A DNA stretch of 64,000 nt from the NCBI GenBank assembly GCA_019095985.1, contig CM032666.1:64647384-64711383 (forward strand), given 5' to 3'. Positions 1-9,899 of this stretch are shown one piece after another. Each line of letters starts with the position of its first letter. Position 1 is the first letter of the stretch. The DNA is from Streblospio benedicti (Eukaryota > Annelida > Polychaeta > Spionida > Spionidae). The position numbers and the translations under genes are program-made. The notes beneath the pieces were generated by a model. That model did not search any database. It was not told the DNA's origin and was given only the letters and a program-made list of their open reading frames with translations.

Positions 1-115
1 TGTGACTCATAACTCGCCCCTTAATCTAGATCTTAGATCACGAAATACTCAACTCGTCACAGCGGAGACAGGTCATAGAGTGCAAATAAACACCTGCTAC
101 TGCAGTATTTGAATC

Positions 116-305
116 ATGACAACTGACTCGGGACACGGGTATTTCTCATGCAAAGAAGATGAATCACAATCAGATGAAAACTTAGGCCTTAGTGGCTACT
201 TGTTTGAGCCAGAGCCAAGCAGTGATGAGGGGATGAGAACAATGATGATATTATTGTTAGTGTTGACCATGAAGAGGAGACACGCATCGGTAATGCAGAT
301 TGGTA
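116..305 (+). pseudogene. Exon fragment resembling the N-terminal acidic part of P2X7-tail-like proteins, frameshifted
   Basis: The reading frame starts at an ATG at 116, runs through an acidic stretch (residues GYLFEPEPSSDE) and then must shift frame by one base near 232-236 to continue as DENNDDIIVSVDHEEE and RIGNADW, followed by a GT dinucleotide (gtaagt) at 303. Acidic leaders of the form 'Y-x-FEP ... S/D/E-rich ... R-x-GN-x-DW' are, from memory, typical of the large invertebrate family with a P2X7 intracellular-tail-like zinc domain (the next residues would be Cys-rich). No Cys-rich exon was found in the following DNA. The one-base shift in a G run could be a real pseudogene lesion or a sequencing error. 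The family assignment is an inference from a short stretch. Confidence 0.4.
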
Positions 306-608
306 AGTACACCACAGACTCAAAGTAGTATTTGTCTTTGATTCAACGTTCACGTGGAACGTCAAGCGTTTGCCGTCGGAAATCCCTGCAGTATGTTGAG
401 TAAGTTCAAAAGGTCAAATCCTACGTCACGTCGGGCAATTTGCATATGTAATTACTATATTTGTAAATTATTAAAATATTTATTATAAAAAATCTGGATG
501 AACAAAAAATAAAACAAGACACATTTTTTAATTTATTTATTAGTTTTCTACACTTAGGCAAACGCCTGGCTGGAAGAAAAAATTCTTTGGCTGCTAGATA
601 AAGCTCCT
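306..608. other. AT-rich spacer with no recognised feature
   Basis: AT-rich DNA with short A and T runs. No open frame, inverted repeat or splice-flanked exon was seen. Confidence 0.6.
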
Positions 609-797
609 TTAATTCTTGAAATCTATATTATAATGGGAGCACTACGGCAAAACTGAAAAGTCCTATTAACTTTAATAAGCACATATACTCAGTGAAAACT
701 ATGATATTAAAATAATAATATATTTCCCCAAATTGTACTTGGTCTTCATGATTAGCTAACAAGTTTCTATTGGTGAGAAATAGGGAAGAAAAGTTAC

Positions 798-3676
798 CCA
801 CGAGGTATTGCTGGAGGATAACCTTTACTGCCATATCCTAGATCTGATGGGATGACCAGTTTTCTTCTTTCACTACAAAAAAATTTTTCAGAATCAACTC
901 ACTAATAAATGCCAATATATTTCAGGTAAACTTGCTAACTAGTGTAAAACTAGAACATTTCGTGGCTATTAAATGTTGTGCATTTGATTCGTAGATTATG
1001 TTGCAGCTATATAAGCAGTTTTTAAGAATGTGAATATTTTACTAGAATTTTTTTACACAATTTGGCTATATAAATTAATGTATGATTATAAGGATAATGG
1101 TATGTTCTAGTGTTGAGATCACACTATCTCTGCACGAGAGTTGTCTTTGTCTGCACAAGTGAGCGGTAGCGAACGCGTGCAGAAAAAGACAACTCAGAAG
1201 ATGCGTGTGATCTCAACACTATGTCCTTTTCTCACCACTTATCGTGATTTTTTCAAATAAAGACCATTAGCTGTGCGTCATTTTTTGACAAGCATTAACA
1301 TGCGACAGCCTCATCACCGTGTCACATTTACAATCAGAAAATAGTTCAAATCACACTTATTACTCAAACATTTTCACCTCAATGACGCAATATGTTTGTT
1401 TTTCAATTATATGTAACATAAATCTTAATAAATTTTTTTTGTACACATTGCAAATCATAATAATAACGGAATAGGCGTTACGCATCGTGAAACACCTGTA
1501 AGAACTGAAATCAGGCGAGGACGTTATGTTTTAGTGTGCGCAGCGACCGCTAGTCAGCGCTGCACACATCAACGCAGTTTGTTTGGTGCCAGAAGTGATT
1601 TATATTGTTACATTTTATGCTTATATACTGTATTTACTGGTGTGTAACACTGTATCATGTTATAGGCATATAATTGTGACTAAAAATATTGTGCAAAGTC
1701 TGACATAGGTTTTCTTTTATGAGCATAAATTAAAACTGTATAGTACAAATAGTCCGTCGTAGGAAGCAATGCCCGCTCCCGATTGGTGCGCAATAATATG
1801 ATGAAATTAATTTTAGTAATTCGGCCCATTCACAAAGTAGTGAGATCACATCGACAATGTAGTGAGATACAACTACCCCTCACGGCTCTTAACCAATCAG
1901 AATCGAGAATGAACGGCAAAGTGGTGAGAATAGATGGTTCCTTAAAACTGCTTAGTAGATGTTCAAAGAGTACCACAGTGTCTGTTGATCTATTAGAATT
2001 AGAATGATTTATTAGACATCACGGGTGAACTGGGGTACTAGTATCACAAGATGCCAGGATGTGCACTTCCCTGCACCCCGGGGTATTAACTGCACCCCGG
2101 GTTACGGTCTCGTGCGTTATATCACTGTTAGGCAAGTATCTAAAGATGGGCAAGTGATATAAATTCATATGCAAAACTTACACAAAAAACTTAATTCTTA
2201 CCCAACACACATTCCATGGATACCCTGTTCCCATCCTGAAAGAAATATTTCAAATATTTTTGTGAAAGCTAATATCTGATAACTTTGCCTTTGAACTAAC
2301 TACATTAAATATATTTTCATAGTAATAAAATGTGATGCATCTTCTGGTATAGATTACCATTCATAGTTCCGATGCTCCGCCCCTTTTTCTGAATTTGTCA
2401 ATGCTACCAAGTGGGTCTCACAAACATTCCTATTGCCCGTAGTAAATTAGACAGAAATTGTCGACTTTCTACTCAAGAATGTTGTATTGAAATTGTGCTA
2501 TAGCCTAATCTTCTTACTTTTAAACTTGGAATAAATTTGGTAACGTCTGTTCTACAACATACCAGAAGTATTCTACGAAATCATTGATAATAAAGATTTG
2601 CTGGGACATTTAGTTTTCCATCTTTTTGCATCCACTACCAAATGAAGTCCTGTGATAACGGGTTATTTGAGCCGATACTCTTAATCGCATTGTGCTATGA
2701 TCGGTGTTGACAAATTACGGTGATAAATTACGGAGATAAAGCTTGTGAGACCATGATAGCGTGCGTGAGTAGGTTTGTATGAGGCTGCTCGCTGATTGGC
2801 TGGCAGACGTAAAAAGGGCGTTGGGCTCGAACCATGAATATCCATGAGGTCATGTTACAGATTTGATTGTTGACTATCGTTTTGGTAATTTTGATTCAGA
2901 TACACTTCAGGAGAATATTACATACAAATAAAAATAGGTTATCTAGCTCACATATCTATTTGTTTTAGAAATGCACTATATCTAATATTCATCTGAAGTG
3001 TACGTGTTTTGAGGTACCGGGGTAGATTCCAAATCTAGCTGTTATTAGAATTCTGCTAACTCAAATATTTGATATCAATAAGGGAAGACAAAATAAAAGC
3101 ATAAATGGTGGATGTACAATGGAGAAGATTTAAATGGGTGCTGAATCCTGCTGAATGGATTTGTAAGTGAATAAGGTATTTATTATTGAGGCAATAACAC
3201 CCTATGATCACTTGATGGTGAAATGATAATTTCATATACATGTACACTGTATATAAGCCACTGATCACATTGAAATCAATATACATAGTAATATACAGAT
3301 TTAAAAACGTGACCATGGCACAACATATATATATATGCTTTAAAATGACATCAGTACCAGTAAGTTTAATAGTCATTCTAAAAGCTAACCTCTGATAACT
3401 TTGCCTTCACCCAGCACAAAAGGCAGTGGAGATCTATTGGGTTGACGGGAACTGTCGAAAACCTGACCATTTTCTAGACTACCCTGAAAATAAAAATTAA
3501 CGCCAAGTGATAAGAAATTATATATACAGCTTAATCAAAATAAAATATTTTCAAAACACAATCCAGCAAGTCGCTAAATTTTTCACAAATACACCAACAC
3601 AAATTGTAATTACCGTGTACTGCACATGTACTTCGTCCCCAAAATCAGCAGTTTCATAACATTCTTCAGGCACATA
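798..3676 (-). CDS. FKBP-type peptidyl-prolyl cis-trans isomerase, four exons of the domain (partial)
   Basis: Four minus-strand exons with GT..AG borders join in phase: 3614-3676, 3390-3483, 2202-2235 and 798-872. They encode, in order, YVPEECYETADFGDEVHVQY, then GSLENGQVFDSS with FVLGEGKVIRG, then WEQGIHGMCVG, then ERRKLVIPSDLGYGSKGYPP. This is the FK506-binding PPIase fold in the correct order: VHYTG-like strand, FDSS active-site segment, VI-x-GWE-x-G, and the KL-x-IP-x-LGYG strand. Known members catalyse X-Pro isomerisation in protein folding; the PEEC start resembles secretory-pathway forms (FKBP2/FKBP14 type). Neither the first exon (signal peptide or start codon) nor the last exon (final beta strand, 'ATL-x-F-x-x-x-L') could be placed; a candidate segment just downstream (609-680) contains a stop in the expected frame. 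Intron 3 holds the 845 bp insertion. Whether this copy is functional is uncertain. Confidence 0.75.
1090..1934. mobile_element. 845 bp insertion absent from the paired copy, flanked by TA
   Basis: Copy B reads straight across this point. Copy A has extra DNA bordered by TA on both sides (gatTA ... TAgatgg against gatTAgatgg in copy B), consistent with an insertion with a TA target duplication or its excision from copy B. It contains a long palindrome at 1108-1221 (outer arms tagtgttgagatcacac and its reverse complement, then a second nested pair) and the motif ttctcaccactt near 1229 repeated inverted near 1919-1930. No protein is evident. It looks like a non-autonomous foldback or MITE-like element. 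Confidence 0.55.
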
Positions 3677-4352
3677 CTGAAAAAAAATGACATATAACTA
3701 TCAATAGCATATAAATATCGGCGTATTCAGGATGGGAGGTTGGGGGGGGGGTCGCACTGGGGCAAGTGAGTGAGCCCCCTGTTTACAAAGTTTATCCCCA
3801 CCCCCATCCCGCTTAATCATGCCTCAGACCTAAGATTGTTGCAGATTGGGGGAGTGGGGGTGGGGGTATGCTCCCATCGAGACCTACCTTTTACTGAGTA
3901 AATTATCATCTAAGGTGTCCTATTTTTGGCAGATAGCCACTCTTCATTTTAAGACGCCCATTTTTCACCAACTTACCGAAGACCTCACCTTTTCTTACCT
4001 ACCAGACATCATGTCCAGAAAAATAGCAGTCCATGAAAAAAAATATTGCAAACAATAGTCATGAACAAGATTTAACGTCTAGATTTCATTATTAGTCTAT
4101 GACCCTAGTTTAAGTTTGAGGATAAAAACAAGTTAAGACCCCTTATTTTGAGATATCGAAGATTCCTACGTTGATCCTTGCCAGAAGCATATTATATAGT
4201 AATATATACCTACCTATCCAACCTGAAAATCCTTGCTAAAAACATGTCAATGAATCTCCATTTACTTGTATATAGAAAACTTGCTAGCTGTCTTATTGTG
4301 GAATGTATTTGGTTAATATAGCTATAGCCACCCAGGTTCAGCCGTACGTAGT

Positions 4353-5879
4353 GTTATGGCTCAAGTAACAGATTAGAACGTCTAGGGGTATGGTCAAATT
4401 AACACTGCGAATTTAGTGGTTAAATTTTACAATTATTTATTTTTATAACACAAATCAAATACCTGATACAAATGTCTAAATAAATTAAATAAAAAATACT
4501 TTTTTACACAAGATTGTTGTGAATGTTCTGACACAATGTGACGCTTGAAGTTACTGTCTATTCCCAAACGTTTCCACTCCACAAAATATCCACTCCAGAA
4601 ATGCTTGCTTTGCAAAGTCCAATCCAAAGTTTCCCAGCGGCTTTCAGCTCGTCTGGCCCAAATGAGATGATATCTCCAAAACAATGCTCTATGAGCTTTA
4701 TCAAGTCTTCAAAGTTCCAATAACAAAGTTTACAAACAAATGCTTCTCAGAGCGATAATTTACAAATTCAAACTTAATGACAAGGATGCATGAAATATCC
4801 AACTTGATGGCAAAGATGAATGAAATATCCAAACTTAATGGCAAAGATGAACAAATCAAACTGATTCAAAATGAACAAAAATCTAAACTCTATCAAACTA
4901 ATTACCCAGGTCAAACAATTGAATCTACATTATTCTTAACAAATTATGTAATGCATTGAGAACATTCCACATTCTAGAGTGTAAACAAAAATAATCCATA
5001 AACCTTTGTTTCTGGAAACCTCCGACGTACTGTGATAGTATGCATACTACTAACATCAATAATACATCAATAATATTGATTTACCAATCAACACCTAACA
5101 TGATGTAAGCATATCACTATACAATTAACATTTACTTTATTTACAACCTAAATTCCGAAGTAAAGAAAGTTTTTTCCAAAACTTTCTTTTCAGAAAATAT
5201 CTAATTTTATACAATATTTACAATTACAATACAAAAATATTTGTTCATAAGACATTATTCTAAGATTTTAACACACACAATCAAAATTTTACAAAAGTTC
5301 AACATCTTGACAAACAATCAGCAATTATGTTATCTTTACCCTTTTTATATGTTTAATTTCAAGATTATAATCTTGCAAAAAATATACTCCATCTTAACAA
5401 TCTTTGATTTTACCTTTTAACTTGTTTATGAACACGAGGGGGTTGTGATCACTGAAGACAATGATGGGTAAGCTAGATGATGTAACATAAACTTCAAAAT
5501 GTTGCAAAGCCCAAAATCTAATGAAAGACATTCTTTCTCAATGGTAGAATAATTTTTTCTGATTTTGATTGAACTTTTTTGAAAAATAACAAATTGGATG
5601 ATCTACACCATCTTTGCCTTCTTGTAACAACACTGCACCTGCAGCCACATCACTTGCATCAACAGCTAACTTAAAAGGCACATTAAAATCTGGGGCTGCT
5701 AATACAGGAGCATTTTTCATTATTGCTTTCAATTTGTTGAATGCATTTTCACACTCAGAATTCCAGACAAAATTTTTACTCTTTCTTTAACAAATTTTTG
5801 TTAATGGTTCAGCAACAAGTGAAAAATTTTGACAGAATTTTCTATAATACCCAATCATACATCAAAAAAACGGGAGGGG
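4353..5879 (-). mobile_element. Ty3/gypsy-type LTR retroelement remnant (fossil), cut off by an assembly gap
   Basis: On the minus strand from about 5870 to 5290 the translation shows the end of the reverse transcriptase (GYYRKF-type segment), the connection (FNKLKAIMKNAPVLAAPDF) and RNase H (LAVDASDVAAGAVLLQEG, CYFSKKFN, FSDHNPLVF). This order and these motifs are typical of Ty3/gypsy pol. Its inferred outer edge at 4353 coincides with the point where homology between the two duplicated blocks ends, so the element probably inserted there. It is clearly broken, with several interruptions; the rest is hidden by the gap at 5880-5979. Confidence 0.75.
4784..4855. repeat. Short tandem repeat of about 33 bp units
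   Basis: The phrase 'gatgaatgaaatatccaa' with 'aatggcaaagatga' recurs about two times in tandem. It lies within the retroelement remnant's presumed non-coding end. Confidence 0.5.
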
Positions 5880-5979
5880 NNNNNNNNNNNNNNNNNNNNN
5901 NNNNNNNNNNNNNNNNNNNNNNNNNNNNNNNNNNNNNNNNNNNNNNNNNNNNNNNNNNNNNNNNNNNNNNNNNNNNNNN
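5880..5979. other. Assembly gap (100 N)
   Basis: A run of 100 N, a conventional size for a gap of unknown length. It separates the retroelement remnant from a very GC-rich stretch. Confidence 0.98.
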
Positions 5980-6290
5980 AGGCCCGGGGTTGGGGGCCCC
6001 CGGACGGGTGGTGGTCTGCTTCTCCCGATAACCGTTTCCCCGGGGCTTCTCCGATCCGGTGCCCCGGCGGCCCCGGGGCTGGCTAGCGTTTGGGGCCGGT
6101 CGGGTTTTTGCCGAGCCGGTACCGTCGGCGTCCCCCGGCGACCCCGGGGCTTTATCAAACCGGTATTGCCCCCGGCGACCCCGGGGGCTTTATGGCCCCG
6201 GTCGGGGGCGCTCCGGCGACCCCGGGGTTTTTCCGGGGGCCCCCGGTCCGTCGGGTCCCCGGCCGGGGGGGTTTTATCCCCACGGCGTCG
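5980..6290. repeat. Extremely GC-rich minisatellite
   Basis: The 310 bp after the gap are nearly all G and C, unlike anything else in the window. A core ccggcgaccccgggg followed by a short T-rich spacer (ctttat or tttttc) recurs at roughly 6135, 6170 and 6210 with degenerate copies upstream. All six frames stay open only because of composition, so I do not call a protein. The abrupt change to AT-rich DNA at about 6295 may mark a real satellite edge or a chimeric contig end. Confidence 0.65.
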
Positions 6291-7591
6291 GATGGATTTT
6301 CTTTTGTGACTTTTCTATTGGGTAAAAGCCATGCTGACGGATTGGTATCAAATATAGCCTTACGGGAAATCACAGCGCACCAGTAATTAATCCTTTACTA
6401 GTAATGTGTTTATTAAGTTAAATGGATGCCGTGTTTCAAATAACTATAGACATGTTACAATGATATTCTGTGTTTGAATTTAAACTCAGATAACCGTACG
6501 GCGGCCATCCGTTGCCTTAGACATGCGTAGTCTGTGCACCCAAAGCTTGCACTGCACACTTTCAATTTGCTTCATATGCCACAGAGTTTCTAATAGATTT
6601 TCTTGTGTACCTAAGACCAAGATTTCCTGATATTTCTCCATTACATTATTTGTTTTATTAAGTTCATATCATTATATAGCTATCAGGACATACTGAAAAG
6701 ACATTTTTGGGAATTATGTGCTAAGTGGTTGTGGGGTATTGTTTTGTTCCGTCACATATATAAAAGTGGGGGAAGGGGGTGCGGAAATTCATATTTCAGG
6801 CTTTTTTTTTTACATGGATGGTGTGTATGGGGGTGAGGGGGGGTCGTATGTTAGATATTTGCGAATCCGTGGAAGGGGTCATATGTTAGATTTGCTAACC
6901 CGTGTGTGTGTGTGTGGAGGGGGAGGCGCGTCGTAAAGCCCACGTTTAAATAATGACTCAGCCCTGAATACGGTTGATATGCAGATGCATTTAAATGTGT
7001 ATGTAGTAGGGTGATTTCTCTGCAAAATCGGCCATTACTATTCAACGAAATAACAGCCAATTCAAGGGGGTCGGGAGGTGTGTGTGTCTGTTCGATTCAA
7101 ATGGATTTGTTTCGTACTACCACCAAACAATATAACATTATATTAATATATTCCATTGCAAAGCTGTAGTGATGTGTTGACATGTTATAGGTTGGTTGTA
7201 CATGTGTTAAGGTTAATTGCTCGAGATTTATTGTAACGGCCCACTTTGATGCCCACTCTGATGAACCATTATTGTCTCCCGGGTATTGTCTCAATTTTAT
7301 CACATCGACTTCACGTAAATCTCGGTATAAACTGCCACTGACCTAGACCCCAATTAGAACCCCAATTCACATTTCAGGACACCCAGCTCTACCACTGGCG
7401 GAGACCTTCCAATGCTTTGCTAGTATTTACATATGCTGATTGCTGAGCAAAATGCGTGTAATCAAAAGTGTTAAAATTGACTGAGCTCAATCATGGTGCA
7501 TGTATAAGCTATTTTGCTGAATCGATATTTTTCACTCTGCCCCGATTTCACCGTGTTCAAGTCAATGTTTTATTATTTCTATTTCATTGTA
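6291..7591. other. Intergenic DNA with G-rich simple repeats
   Basis: Contains G-rich low-complexity patches (6760-6850, 6900-6930, 7070-7090) and short GT runs. No coding exon or bounded transposon was recognised. Confidence 0.5.
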
Positions 7592-8105
7592 GAGTAGAAC
7601 CTCTACAATATTGAGACCACCTCCAGTCCCGTAACCAGAGCCCAAAAATGCGAGGAGGCGAATTTTGGATTTTATAAGCCGTGTGTGTGTGTGGGGGGGG
7701 GGGGGATAATGGTGTAATAAAAATGAAAAATATAAATAATACTAATAGCAATATAGAAGTCTCTCATTATATCCTATGATATACTAATATATTTCAACCA
7801 AACCGCTCACCAGTAATACACATAAACTTATCTGAATTACAAACTTGTAAAATATTTTAGCAAAAAAAGGGAGGACGCGGAATCTAAAAGCGAGGAGGCA
7901 GAGGAGGCATCCAAAAAAGCGAGGAGGCAGTCGCCTCCTCTGCCTCAGCCTAGTTACGGGCCTGAAGTCCTCTATAATAAGACCACTTTTCATGGTCCAA
8001 AGCCCTCATAGAGTTACCAAAATGAATCTCTGTATAGAGACCACCTTTCTATTGAGACCACCGCACACTGGTCCCAACGCTGGTACTAATAGAGAGGTTC
8101 AACTG
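7592..8105. mobile_element. pogo/Tigger-type MITE interrupted by a nested MITE
   Basis: The ends read AGTAGAACCTCTAC at the left and GAGAGGTTCAACTG at the right, flanked by TA; they are inverted versions of the CAGTAGAACCTCT terminus found repeatedly in this window. The inner text 'ctattgagaccacc' is also shared with the other copies. Non-autonomous, no protein. A second element (7624-7964) sits inside it. Confidence 0.7.
7624..7964. mobile_element. hAT-like MITE nested inside the pogo-type MITE
   Basis: Inverted ends CAGTCCCGTAACCAG and TAGTTACGGGCCTG enclose gcgaggaggc-rich arms (gcgaggaggcg at the left, tcgcctcctc at the right). The flanking 8-mers accacctc and aagtcctc agree at five of eight positions, as expected for an old 8 bp target duplication. 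The nesting gives the order of insertion. Confidence 0.6.
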
Positions 8106-9899
8106 TAGTTTGTTGGACGGAGAAATCCAAGTGGTTCAAGGTGTCAAGGGCAATGTTTCTTTTACAAAATGTGATACAAAAGGAAGAGTAATACAATACA
8201 TGTGAAAAACTACCAAATCTCTGTAATGCCGGCGCTCAGATCCTCTACCCATCCCGTACACCCTGACTCACTGGATGACTAGATTTAGGTTACGTTATAG
8301 CTATGAACAATAAAATCAATCATGCAATAACTACACAGCACATGCAACACATGTGTTAATGCGTCGTGCCTGGTCTAGACTAGCCAAAATAGATCCGATA
8401 GGTATTGTATAATGATGTGGTAACATGTGAACATTTGAACATTGACATTCAGTTAAATTGTGTTTGTACTGTGCTGCTATGTACTACAGATGTTCACAAG
8501 GAAAGTAGGTCGGAATGTTTTAAGGTAGGTTTTAGTGGCCTATTATGATTAAATTGTTGAAACTTAGTATATAGATTGACTGGTGTCAGTGATGGACTGA
8601 TCTTAGTTGTTTGTGCAACTCTCTGTCGGTCTGTCTCCGTCTATTAATTAGGCCTTGATTGTTTGACATAGATCTACATATTACACGTGAAAATAGCCCG
8701 GGAAGATAACTTTAATTTAGTACATCAATTATTACGGTGTGTGGGGGCGCGCGAGGGGGTGGGTATAAAGAAATATAGCCTATAATAGGCGTATCTAAGC
8801 AAATTGTATATTCAAAGTATTATTCCATGCACTCTTACTTAGTAGTATGAATTGTGAACAAGCCCAGGGATCAAATTAAGATACTGAGTTTCAATAACAA
8901 TTACACGTTCCTTTTCAATGCCAATTACAATTACACATTGATTTTTTTTTATTTCAATGTATTATAAATTTAATTAAAAAGTGGAATTTTCAATTACAAT
9001 TACGAGTTGACATTCAATTACGACTCAATAACAGCGTGATGCTCAATAATAACCACACCTTTTGTAACGTTGAAATAAATATAGCATTGTGCATTTTCAG
9101 TTACATTGACAAAAAATGAAGCATTTTATATTTTATATTATCTGCATTTCTTTATGTATAATACTTCTTGTATACAGACTGCTGGAATTTAAATACAGGG
9201 GCAAAGGTCGCTATATAGACACTGGTTAAAGGTATCAATCAGAATATTACCCTTGTTGATATGGTTCCTATTGTGGGATATTTTATCAATTCCACATTTC
9301 ATTACCATGCTACAGAACAAATTGCTAGTCTACATGAAAACATGTAAAGACTAAACAAAGTTTAAAACATGTAAATACTAAACAAAGTTTAATATGGGAG
9401 AATCATCAACTAACACCACATCTATAAGACCCTACGTCTATACGAGAATTGGTGCTCAGGGTCCTAAACTTTCTTGACGAGACTGCTGTAAACGTCTAGA
9501 TTAGACCTTGAAACCAGTTGAGGCCTATCTTTTGGTTGGTCTATAGAGGGGTTTACCTCTATACGGACTGAGCAAACATGGCCATATATACTGGTTAAAG
9601 GTGATCAATTGGACAATCACCCTTGTCAATATGCTTCCTACAATGCTATATTTTGGAGCCAAACACCACAAGTATAAGTCTAGTGGAACTAGTATACACG
9701 AATGACATTGTATGCTGACTAGTTACCATAGATCAAAGATCTACAATCGCCAATACTAAATATAGTTACTGTCAAAATCTGAACACGAAATACAAATCCA
9801 AGACTTGTCTAGTGCTTCACCAACTTGAGTCTCGAAAGTGATATCAGAGCGCTGCGTTTGTTTCCGTGCCTCGGCGGCCGCAGCAGCTACCCGCCCATC
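8106..9899. other. Intergenic and upstream DNA with degenerate repeats
   Basis: Holds a degenerate tandem array of 'caattacaattac' (about 8890-9015) and two related segments of about 85 bp in direct orientation (9205-9290 and 9580-9660, sharing 'actggttaaaggt' and 'cacccttgt' text). No gene was seen. The proximal part upstream of 9900 should include the GT77 promoter, but no TATA box was clear. Confidence 0.5.

Larger units (their letters stand above)
609..4353. repeat. Duplicated block, copy A (pairs with 18151-21065)
   Basis: From 609 to about 4353 the sequence aligns collinearly with 18151-21065 in the same orientation, apart from one 845 bp segment (about 1090-1934) present only here. 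Differences are mostly single-base gains or losses in homopolymers and scattered small changes. Copy A is flanked on the right by the start of a retroelement remnant at about 4353, exactly where homology with copy B stops. The two copies flank the GT77 gene and copy B begins soon after a 100-N gap. This may be a genuine segmental duplication or two haplotypes placed in tandem by the assembler. The block carries four FKBP exons on the minus strand. Confidence 0.9.

Noticed and set aside
3056-3376. 106-codon frame repeated as a 90-codon frame at 19753-20025
   Set aside because: It falls in the FKBP intron, has AT-driven composition and is disrupted between the two copies.
5980-6386. Overlapping open frames rich in Pro, Gly and Arg
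   Set aside because: All frames are open because of extreme GC content in a minisatellite.
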